The notes below the pieces were generated by a model. The model was given only the letters and a program-made list of their open reading frames with translations. It searched no databases and was not told the DNA's origin. The translations under genes and the position numbers were made by a program. This document shows positions 46,901-58,900 of a DNA stretch of 64,000 nucleotides, piece by piece. The DNA comes from Symsagittifera roscoffensis (Eukaryota; Xenacoelomorpha; Acoela; Convolutidae): NCBI RefSeq assembly GCF_963678635.1, contig NC_087066.1, forward strand, positions 30,509,301 to 30,573,300, in the 5' to 3' direction. Positions within the stretch are counted from its first letter, which is position 1, and each line of letters begins with the position of its first letter.

Positions 46901-49900
46901 GCACTATCTGATCCCAAATTATTCTCCGCCTTAAGAAGATAAACTCCCGCATCCTTCTTTGTCAAGTGATTGATCTCCAACAGGGCACACCTGCTGTCCA
47001 CGTCAAAGTACACATTGCCACTGGAGGATAGGGTGACGTCATTTCGGATGACGGACAGTGTAGGTCTGGGGTTGCCGACGATGGGGATCTTGAGGTTAAG
47101 TCTGTCGTTCCTTGTGAAGACATTGGCGGTCAGAAGTCGGTTGGGCAGTTTAATCTTGGGCGCCACTGAAAACAAATTCGGTAAGTTAAATCACAAACCA
47201 AGACACGCCTCAATGAGAAAAGAGAAACAAAAAACCATCTTCAATAATATTCTGAAGGCTCTCAAAATGTGCATAAATGTAAAAATATATTTCTTAGCGT
47301 AAATTTCAGTTTAAATCCATTAAAACTTAGCCGTAACGATGAAAATATCAGCAAGTACTGGCGAAACGTAAAAAAATTAGAAAAAAAAAACGAAGCAACA
47401 GTTAGTTTCTCACAGTTGATGACAAGCCTGGCTGTGGATGAAACTGAACCACTCTTGTTCTTCCCTTGACACGAGTAGTCGTCTTCATCCTCCCCGAAGA
47501 CACTCTTGATGACCAGGGTGTGTCTGGATCCATCACTGCTCATCCTGTATTTCTCACTGGAAGTAAGAGGTCGGTTGCCCTTAAACCTGAAAAAAAAACA
47601 CAATTCAATTCAAAATTCTGACGTGAATTTTAGTTGGCATCATACTCTTTTTGGGAAATAATTAAGCTAGTCAATTTTTATTATGTCCAATTAGAATTTT
47701 ACAAATTTAGGTCACTTACCATTTCACTTCTGCGCAGTTTGCAATATTGCAAGTGAAAGTAGCATTGTGATTCTCCTGAGCACTCACAGGTCGAATAGTA
47801 TCCTCAACCACAGGTATCTCCCACACTTCCGTATCTCTCGGGATCACACCCTCAACTGGGGGACTCGGCTTCCCCAGACCCGATTTGTTCTCGGCAATCA
47901 CTCGGAACTCATACTCTTGGTTCTCGACCAAGTTACTGATCACACACCAATTTTCCATATGGTTCGCCTGTTTAGCGACCGTCCACCTCGCAAAAGGACC
48001 TTCTCGTTTCTCCACGACATAGCCAGTGATTTGGCTTCCTCCATCGCTCGAAGGCGCTTTCCAGGTTACATCGACGCTAGACGGGGTAATGTTGCTAATC
48101 TCAGGCATCATAGGAGCACTCGGCGGGTCAAACGGCGGTTTGGCGACAACAGTCTCGCTGACAATCAAAGGATCGCCAAGTCCGATTTCGTTCTCAGCAA
48201 AGATTCTGAACTCGTATTCGACGCCAGTTCGTAGATTCTCAATCAAAAATGCAGTCTCGGATACCTGACTGCAAACTCGGCTCCACATTTTGGACAGACC
48301 CAATTCTCGTTTCTCGATTGTGTATCCAATCAGAGGAACGCCCGAGTTATTCTTGCTGGCCTTCCAAGACATTCGGCAGGAAGTGGCTTCGATGTCGGAT
48401 ATCATGACAGGTCCAGTCGGCGCTGGAGGTTTTGCTGTAAAAAAAAATGCGTTATATCCAATCTATTTCACAGTTTAAAAATTAGAAAGACTATCCAGGA
48501 TACTCGTTTACAAAATTGCAATCAACGTGTGATACAGCAACGTCAAGTTCAGTTTGATTATCGAATTATTCATGTAACTACTTTCAACCTATGAAAAATT
48601 GAAGATCAATGTTTTCTACTTACAGTGTACAGTGACCTGTACTTGTGCGGATGAAGTTCCAGCTTCATTTTTGGCCCTCAATTGGTACGTTCCTTCTGCC
48701 CTCTTGTTAATGTTCTTGACAAAAAGAATAGCTAGACCCTCTTGCACAGAGTCGAAGAACCTACGTCAAAAAACAAAAATACTCTATTTAAAAAGATTCT
48801 AATCAAAATTACTCTAATTAAAAAGCTTCTAATCAATCGAATTTTCGGTAGATCTCACTGTCCGATGCAATGTTTCGAGTGGTGTAATGAGAGGGTACCA
48901 TTAGGTACCAGAGGGAACCGTCAAAAATAATATCTGGTGAGACAAGTCTTTTGGTCACCGAGCCAACTTTTGTGTTATTTTCTTTTTCAGTAAGGTTATG
49001 AAGCAGTTAAAAAAAGCTTCTCACATTTCTTCATCCACGCATGGCTGGTTGTTCAACAACCAAGTCAACTTCGGCTTCGGTAATCCACTGAAGCTCATTC
49101 TGATCTTGAAGCTGTCTCCCTCTCGAACCACCATCTTCGACTTCCTGGCGTCCACCTCGACTGTCGGCTCAACCAACACGTGAACAGTCCCTTCGGTTTT
49201 GGCACGACCGGCTGCATTCGAAATTTCACAAGTGTAGGTAGCTTCGTCGATCTCGGCGAGAGAGAGGAACTCGAGACTGGTTTTGCCGACGTCTTCTCTG
49301 ATCTCGGCTCTGCGGCCGGAGTAGATCTGTTTTCCATCCTTGATCCTGAAACATTCGCAACGGTCAAGCATCTTTGATCTATCTCTTAAAAATTGAAAAC
49401 AGCTGTTGCGCTTTGAAGCAGAACAAAGGAATTACAAATATGCCTTTGTAAATTGAAATTAATCAAGAAGAGCGATTTGATCTTGCACATGTTTTCAAAA
49501 CACCAAAAGTGCTATTCAAAATCGTAGTTTAAAGTGGGCTTCAAAAAGATCAAACTGACCATTTAACGTCAGCCTTCGTAGCTGACGAGTACTCCACGAC
49601 AATTGACATCTGGTCACCCAGTTTTCCAGTCATATCTCCCAAGAATGACGTCACCACAGGTGCTTTCTGCACACTCTGCTCTTTGATCATGATGGGGTCT
49701 GTGAGTTCACTGTAGGGTCCACTGCCTGCCCTGTTGGTAGCATATGCTCGGAACACAAACTCGTGGCCTCCGATTATGTTGGAGGTGTTCAAGGAGTTGA
49801 CGGTTGTCATGCTAGAAGAGGTCAATCGGGTCCATTTTGATGTGCCTAAATACAGTAACGTGATGTACACAACGGAAACTTGACGTATCGCATAATTTTG

Positions 49901-52900
49901 TTCGTTTTCATGAGCAATGAATTTGAATGAAAATCAATAAATTGTCCAAAAATTTCAGTTAATTAACGGGTCGAAAAATTGAATTACGATCATTTCACGG
50001 AGAGAAGCGATAATAGACCACTCACACGTTTTCTGTCAAATCCCTCTGATTTGTCAATCTCACATACCAAGTTATACTGTTTTAAAAAAGCTCTGTGAGC
50101 GTACCTGCTTGTTTGCACTCCACGTGGTATCCGAGGACGGGGGTTCCACCGTCGAACATAGGCTCACTCCATGCTAGACTGACACTAACTGGACTGACAT
50201 CCACCAAACGCACAGCTCCAGGGGCACCAGGTAGATCTGATAGGAAAAAAACTGATTTTTTTAGTTGATAGAGAAATAACTTTTGACTTCTATTGTTACA
50301 TGGAGAGCTAAAGTTTCTTTATCACCAAGATTTTACAACTGACAGTTCAGAAAACTTGAAACCTACGCCCAAATTTTGCTTCACCAATTTCAATTCGGAT
50401 TTTTTTTTGCCTGATATATTGAACAAAAACAAACTTGATCATCTCAAGGGGCGCTCTAATACGATAAAACTCACCGTATGGAGATCGCATCAATACCGGT
50501 TCTGTGGCCTCGCAGGGAGTTCCGGCGCCCGCAAAGTTCTCCGCCGACACTCTGAACTCATAGGACTCGCCCTCAAGCAAATCATTAACTGTGAACTGAG
50601 TGTCGCCAATGAGAGCTCTGCATGCTCTGATCCAGCGAGCAGAGTTGACTTCTCTGTATTCCACAATGTACCCGTTGATCTTGTTTCCTCCATCACTTCG
50701 CGGCTTTTCCCATTTCAAGTTCAAGCTCGATGGAGTCATGTCATAGATGGAGAGGTTATGAGGCGATCCAGGAGCGTCATAAGGATTCTTAGCTTCAACC
50801 GGTTCTCCTTCAAGAGGTTTGCTGAGTCCACAGGCATTTTCAGCGAACACTCTGAACATATATCGGTGATTATCAATCAATTTATTCGCCTGGAACGTAG
50901 TCTTATTGACCACGGTTCCAGCTTTGGCCCACATTCGCTTGTCCAAATCTTGCCTCTCTATTATATAACTTGTAATTTCACTTCCACCATTATCCTCTGG
51001 AACTTTCCAGTTCAGAACAACAGATTCGTTGGTGATCTCAGAAACTTCTAAAGGTCCTCGAGGCTGAGACGGTGTGTCCATAACTACCACATTTGCCCGA
51101 TAAGTTTCTTGACCGAACTCATTAGCCAAAAGCACTTCGTAAAGACCAGAGTCAGACCGAGCTGCATCTTCAATTGCAAGACGCGTTCTGTATTCTTCTT
51201 CGAGAATATCAACTCGAGAACTCTTTTCAACCAGTTCTCCGTTCTTCTTCCAATCGACTGTTGGTAAAGGCGAAGCTTCATAAAGTAGATTAACGTAGAT
51301 CCTCTCCCCTACTTTGACGTGCACTTGGTTCAACTTTCCGCTCAAATCGATAGTCGGCTTAGCTCGCATTGGCTTAATGCGATACGCTTTGGGTGCCTGA
51401 CAAGGTTCACCCGGTCCTGCGTCGTTGACAGCGTAAACTCGGAACTTATACGATTCGCCTTCCATTAAATTATCGATGACGCACTTAGTAGCAAGAATGT
51501 TTGATCTAGAACACTTAGACCATCTTGTACTATCGTGACCTTGTTTCTCAACAACATAGCTGGTAATTGGTCGCCCACCGTCGGATCTTGGGGCGTTCCA
51601 GACAAGAGATATTGAGTTTTTGGTTATATCGTCAGGACATAAGTTTGTAGGTTGTCCTGGAACAGTAAACTGGTTCTTAGCGACCACTGGTTTGCCGACA
51701 AGGGGTTCCTTGGAGCGTCCACAGTCGTTTTCAGCCCAGATTCTGAATTGGTACTCTTTGTTTTCCGTGAGTCGCATTGATTTGTAGGTTCGTTTGTAGC
51801 TGGCACTAGCCAGTTCGGTCCAGTCTTCGTTACCTCGGGTCTGTTTGCGCTCCACGACATATGAGATATCGGAGTATCCACCATAGTCCAGAGGTTCTTC
51901 CCAACCCAAAGTGATTTCACTAGTACTGATAGACTTGTAGACCAAAGGTTCCTCGGGTGCCCCGGGAACGTCTAAAAATTATGATATTTTCATAAAACAA
52001 TTCACAAAAGTCATAACCAAACACAACATTATGTAAGCATTGGTGGCCAAAGATCTGAAATGTCAAACTGAATAGTCAAACTAAAAGGAGAAAACAACTC
52101 ACCAAGTACATTGGTAATGATCTGGACATCAGTAACTCCGTTGTCATTAGTGAGGGTGAGATTGTAGAGTCCTGCATCTGCCCTGGTCGCTTTCTTTACG
52201 GTCAGCATAGCCAGATTGTGTGTGCCCTCTATCTCCACATTAGAGCTCTCTTTCACTGGTTTGCCTGGTTAATATAAAAAATATCATTAGAAATGAGTTA
52301 GCTACTTATGCCACATGATGCTACCCGCTCAAACTCAGTTTCTAAAGAGTTGTAGATGTACTTAGTTTGATTGCAACAATTTAATTTGATATGGAATTCC
52401 TTGGGTGCCCCGGGGATTCCGCGGGTTACCCATTTAACATCGTTTATCTAGGAATTTCGAAATGACTAAATATGCAACGCTAAACGAAGGATCGCAATAT
52501 AGCTCACCTTTGTTAGTCCATGATACAGTAGGAGTTGGACTGGCTCTGAAAGACACCGGGATCTGAAGTTCCTCTCCCGCCTTCACAGTGATGGTCTTCT
52601 TGCTGTAGCTCAGTATGTATGGCATGCAAGGAGGATACCTCACTCTGGTGGGGGGAGTTGGCGCGCTGAACTCTCCCACTCCCATTGACTCCACAACTGC
52701 AGCTACTCTGAACTCAATCTCTTCGTCCACTTCGAGGTCATCCAAAGTGGCTCGGGTTCCAGTTATCATCTGAATTAAAAAAAAATAGCTGGATAGTTAT
52801 AAGAATAGTCCTCATTTTTTTTCACTAAGTACAACCTCCAATTCTACTACATTAACGCCTAAAGCGCTATGCGTTAGACGAAGGATCAATTACATCTTTT

Positions 52901-55900
52901 GGTGAAACTAGATTTTCTTAAATAATCGATATTCAAATAACAAACGTTACTTGAGGCAAAATTAGATTTTACAATATTCAAACCAGTTTTTAACGAAACT
53001 GAAAAATCTTTTTGAAACTTTTTATAGTCGCTCAAATCAGGGCTGAAAGGGCTATAAAATGATACATCAATCGATTCATTCTGGTGAGTATCTGTGTTAC
53101 CTGATTTTGGATGTAAAGATGTAGAAAAAAAAACTAAAACAACCCCAAAGACAAAGTTTCTCTCCATTTTCAGTGCTGTCTCACAATTTTCACGCTGTTT
53201 AGAATAGAAAGTCAGCAAAAGACTGTTTTTGAAAAAGTATACACAAAATCATAAGAAATGAAAATATGTTTCAAAAATAAGCACAAAAATTCAAGATGAA
53301 ATTTTGCGCTCACATTCTTCTGAGGTGCTAGATTGAGGCCTGATCCAAGCAGATTGGAGGAGGATCCGAAGTTGGGTCTGAAGCTGTCTGGGGTCAGGGG
53401 AGTAACCGCTGTGCTAGGTCTGCGACTAGGCCCCTGAAAGAACAAATAAACCGGTCACAGACGCCGTTAGTCAATATTTCGATCTTAATAAGCTATAAAA
53501 AAACTTAGGAGCTTTCCTCGATTCAAAATTGGTCGAGCTTTCATTTGATGATTATATGACACCGCCATCTTCCTAGAAAACTTGAAGATGCAAAAGAAAT
53601 TGAATGTAATTTCCAAGTACTTACAGGTGATCGGGGCATCTTGGTCACAGGAGTCCACTCTTTCGAATCTTTTGGTTTTTTCTCAATCATGTATCCAATA
53701 ACCTTCATCCTCTCACTGGTCAATGGTCTATCCCAAGTCAGCGACACTGAACTATCAGTCACTTCATTCACGGCCACATTCTTAGGAGCCTTGACGGTTC
53801 CTAGCGCAGGTTGCGCAGTCAAAGCTTTCTCTAAAGTGCAAGGTTCACTTTCACCTGCTGCGTTGATGGCCAGAACTCTTACTTGATACAAATTCTCTGG
53901 AATCAAGTCAATCAATTCGTACTTGAAGTCTTTAAGTGGATGTCTGTTGCACCTGGTCCATTTGGCGGAGCCTCGTTCTTTCTTTTCGACGACATAACCG
54001 GTGATAGGACTTCCACCGTCGGACTCGGGAGCTTTCCAGGTGACGTCAATACATCCAAGATCAAAGGACTCGGCAGAGATTCCTCGAGGAGCCATCGGAG
54101 GATCGAACTGGTCTCTGATCAAAACTGGACGGTCAGACATCAAAGGTTCACTGGATCCGTAAAGATTCAAAGCGCATACTCTGAAGTTGTACTGCACACC
54201 CTCTTTCAAATACTGAACTTCGTGTTGTGGATGTTTGGCACTAGCAGTCACTGGTTTCCAGGTCTGCTGACGATGACGGCACTTATCGACCGTGTATCCA
54301 ATAATTTCGCTTCCACCATCATCTAAAGGAGCTTTCCAGTACATCTTTAGACCATCCTTGGTGATGCTGTCGAACGTTATCGGGCCCTCTGGCATCCTTG
54401 GAACGTCCAAAACCGTCACCTTTGCATCAGCCTCACATTGACCGTATTCGTTTTCTAATTTGATTTTGTAATCTCCGCACATATCTCTAGTGGCACTGCT
54501 TACACTCATAGCTGTCGTATATTCGGAGTTTTCAAACTTTGTGTTCAGATCGGCTATAATTTCTTCTCCGTTGTGTGACCATTTGACCTCTGGTTGAGGA
54601 GAGCCGTCAATGAAAACTGGGATTCGGAAGGAATGTCCAGCTTTGACGACAATATTTTTGGCTTTTGGATCAATTTCGTAAGAGGGCGCCGCTAAACAAC
54701 AAAACTTTTTAACTGAAAACTACTCGGAGAAAAAACTTGCCATTAACTTCATAAAAGACACCAAGTTAATTTCTAAACAATTTTTTTGTGCATAAATACG
54801 CAAAATATTGAAAGCCCCGCGCTGAAAAATTACCTTGTTCTAGAAAAACTTCAAAATATTAACCTTTGAGAGGCTTGGCGGTGATGGGTTTGTCGGAAAC
54901 ATTAGTATCTCCCTCTCCCGCCTCATTCACAGCCCTGATTCTGAACAAGTAATTCTTCCTCGCCTCTACTTTTTTACTCTTGTATCGTCTCTCGTGCGCC
55001 AGTTGACCAATGGTCAGTTTAAGCCATTTACCAGCTGGAACCTCTTTTTGTTCCACAACATATCCCTGGATCTTGCTTCCACCGTCTCTCACCGGTTTTT
55101 CCCAGCCAATCTCGATAAAATCAAAACCAGCATCGATTGCCTCGATTTTTCCAGGAGCGTCTGGGACTCCAAACTGAGCACTCGGTGTCACGACTCGAGA
55201 TTCCAGAGGATCAGAGACTCCATACTTGTTCTCGGCTGTAACTCGGAACTTGTAGTTGCATCCTTCGACTAGTTTGCTCACGTCAAGTTCAGTTCCTTTC
55301 AAGTTAGAGGCAACAGGCATCCAATTACCTCGTTTTACCTCGCATTTCTCCACTGCGTAAAGGATATCTTCAGGCTCAACTCCTCCTAAGTCACGTGGTT
55401 TCTCCCAAGAAAGACAGCAGGAAGTTTTGGTGATGTCTCTAACATCCAAGGGTTCTCCAGGAGCTCCTGGGCGGTCTAAAAAATGTTACACTCGAAGTTT
55501 TGCGTTAGAGCACGAATAAATTCAAAGAATTTCTTGAAGGAAAAAAGAGAAGAAAAACAGATCTAAATAAATGGAAATTCACTTCGTTAAATTTCATTTC
55601 AAAAATTGATGCATGTAGGTATAAGTTCAAAGAAATAATTTTTGTACCAGAGTCCAGGCAATCGTACGAGCTACAGTTATTAAGAGGGCTATCATCACTG
55701 ATATGTTCAATTCTTTGATATTGAATCTAAATCATCTCACCTAGAACGTTTACAGTGCACACCGCCTCCGTAGATCCGTTCTCATTGGTCAACTTCAAAG
55801 TGAATCTTCCAGCATCGACCCTCTTAGACTCGACACATCTAAGATTGACGGCTGTTGGTAGTTTGTCCAGTCTCATTCGGTCATCTTGGATGACTCTCAG

Positions 55901-58900
55901 TCCTTTCTGGTCGTACCAGGTGAACTCTGGAGTCGGGTTTCCGGTGACATTTGCTTTGATCTCGAATGGCCGACCAGCGACTACCGTGATTTCTTTCGGC
56001 CAGGCGTTCATATCAATCTCAGGCGCACCTGGAAATTATTAAATATAACAGTAAGCACTAAGACGATCGTGGCTGCGACAGACTGCATAAAAAGGCACAT
56101 GCGAACAGTGTCTTGATCATATTCGTGCGCACTTCATTTGGTGCGCATCGATTTGAACAATATTCTAGTTTTCTAGACTACCAGTACTCGATTTTTGCAA
56201 TAATTTTATGTTCAGACTCACTTGGTGGCTCTCTGATCTTGAGCAATCCCGAAGAGGCACTCGGAGCGCTCTGTCCCGCCACATTCTCCGCCACCACTCG
56301 GAACTCAATCTCATCATCCTTTTCCAGTCCCTTAATATGCACTCTGTTAGTGGGAGAGTATATACAGTCTTCCCAGTTGGGACTGCCCTTCTTCTTCATC
56401 TGCACCTGGTAGCCGGACACTGGACTACCTCCGGTCTGCGTGGGGGCTGCCCATGTGAGAGTGACTGAGTCGTCGGTGATCTTCTCAGGTTCTGGTTTGC
56501 CTGGCTTCGAGGGGGCGTCTAAATATCCCAGGATTGTTTAACTGGAGTTTTCAAAGCAAACAGCTAAACCAACTCAGAACCACAACCAAGCTTTGGATCC
56601 AGTAGCAAAATGTGTTGAAGCTATGGTAATTAAAGGATCCTTTAGCCGAATAAAAATATCAACAATACCATGCTGTAAGCATGTCACTGGTTTGAAATTA
56701 AAGGAGTAAAATAATTAATTATTAACCGATGGGATCTCGGACAACTGCCATTGGTGATGGCTTGCTGAATTTACTCTGACCCACTTCATTCACAGCTGCG
56801 ACTCTGAACTCTACTTCTGAATTTTCGACCAATTTTGTAGCCGTGTATTTCTTCGCATCAATTGGCTGCGTGTTCAACGCTCTCCACCTTCCAGAAATAT
56901 TGTCTCTAATTTCAACTATGTACCCTGTAATGGGGGAACCACCGTCATCATTAGGAGGATCCCAAGCAATGGAAACACTAGCGGGTGTTGTCATGAGGAC
57001 CCTCGGTGTCGATGGAGCGTCGGGAACGTTGTAGGGACTCTTTGGGATGACTGGAACTCCGTACTCAGTAAACAAACCAGTGCCTTGTTTGTTCTCAGCA
57101 GCGACTCTGAATCTGTAAGGAACACCTTCAAGGAGTCCACTAATTTCGCAAGTGAGATCCGGTGAGTTCGCGGCAAGTGTCCAGATGTTGCTTTTGTCTT
57201 CGCGTTTCTCGATGACGTAACCAGTTACTGGGCTTCCACCGTCATCTTCTGGAGGGTAGTATTGAAGAGTGACTGAGTGTCTTGCAACTTCCTTGACGAC
57301 AACCGGGGGTATAGGAGCCCCAGGTACGTCTAAACACAAAGGAAGGGGAAATATTTTAAAGCAGTTTAAAAAAAACGGAATGATTAATTAATGATGGAGA
57401 CGAAAACGAGGGGAAAACGGCAAGCCATAGACTCCACAATTACTGAAAGTTTTGTTGTCTTTAAACTCGGTCTCTTCAAGTTTCGAGAACATTCTTACCC
57501 AGTACAGTGACTCGGCACGAAGACTCAGTGGATCCGGCGATATTGCTCAAATTCACAATGTACACTCCCAGGTCCTGTCTGGTGGCTTTGAGACAAATCA
57601 GAGCCGTATCTCTGGAACTCTTCTCCACTTTGAAGTTGTCGGCGGAGGGGAGGATCTCCCTGCTGTTGGCCATCCACTGGATGTTTGGCACTGGGTGGGC
57701 CTTGTATCTAAGGGTGAGTCGGAAAGAGTTTCCAGCTCGGACTGTGACGTCTTGAAGTCCGTCTTTTTCCGGGTTAGGAATCACTAGAAAATGAACTTCG
57801 ATGAGTTAACCTTTCATTACTTAAGTTAACTTTGGAAAACACGAAAATGTTTTGTCAAACTGGAACACAAAAAACCTTTTTGTGTTTGTTGATCCGCACA
57901 AACGTTCATATTGACGGTTATTCTAATTTACAATGTTGAAACGTAGCATGGAAGCATAAATGGTTCAAGGGAGTTTTAAGTAAAGGTTATAGGATAACAA
58001 ATTTTTCATTCTCATTGCATTCCAGACACTTCGCAGACATATTACTAATAACGATATGAAACTACAAATGATCTATAAACTGACAAATTTGCATCACAGA
58101 CGTACCTGGCACAACTGCAGAACAGAAAATCACAAACGGTTACTATGCAAGTGCTCAACGTGAACTAAAATTAAATTTGCGATAAAAAAAGGCTGAAATT
58201 TAGACAGCACAATTTAAGTCACAAGTTTTGAACGGAGGAGTGCAAAAAGTCGCAGAATATTCTCAAAAGAAAATTAAACTGTGAATATTTAATGCAGTAT
58301 GCAGTGATTTCTGTCATAACAAAAAGTGAAGTGTGATACATAAATTTAAAAGAAAAGTCAATGACGCGTGCAATCAATCTCTTACTTGGTGGATCCTCAA
58401 TTTTGACTGCAGGGCTCGTACAGTCACTTGGCTTACTCAACCCTGCCTCGTTCAGAGCCATCACTCGGAACTCGTACACTTCGTCTTCAATAACATCATC
58501 TACGAATGCTGTTGTCTCGGGAATTGGAACTCGGTTGACTTTATGCCATGAGTTTTCCATAACATTCCTTTTTTCGATTATGTAACCCTTAATCGGTCTG
58601 CCTCCGTCTCGGGTCGGTTTTTCCCACTCCAACTTAACCCCGCTTCGCGTAACCTCTTTGACCCTGCATGACCTCGGAGCATCCGGGGGGTCGAAAGGAT
58701 TCTTGGCCATGATTGGATCTCCAAAAGAGGGATCTCCGGTTCCGTATATATTCTCGGCACATACTTTGAACTCATACGTCGCCTTTTCCATCAGACCCTG
58801 GACGGTGTAGTTGGTCCTGGAAATGGATGACGTAACATTGCTCCAGGTTCCCTTGCCTACCTCTCGTTTGGCGACTACGTAGTTGGTGATGACTGATCCA

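Noticed and set aside
43312-57787. Plus-strand open frames opposite the kinase gene
   Set aside because: They are antisense shadows of the Ig/FN3/kinase exons; they lack splice logic and domain signatures of their own.
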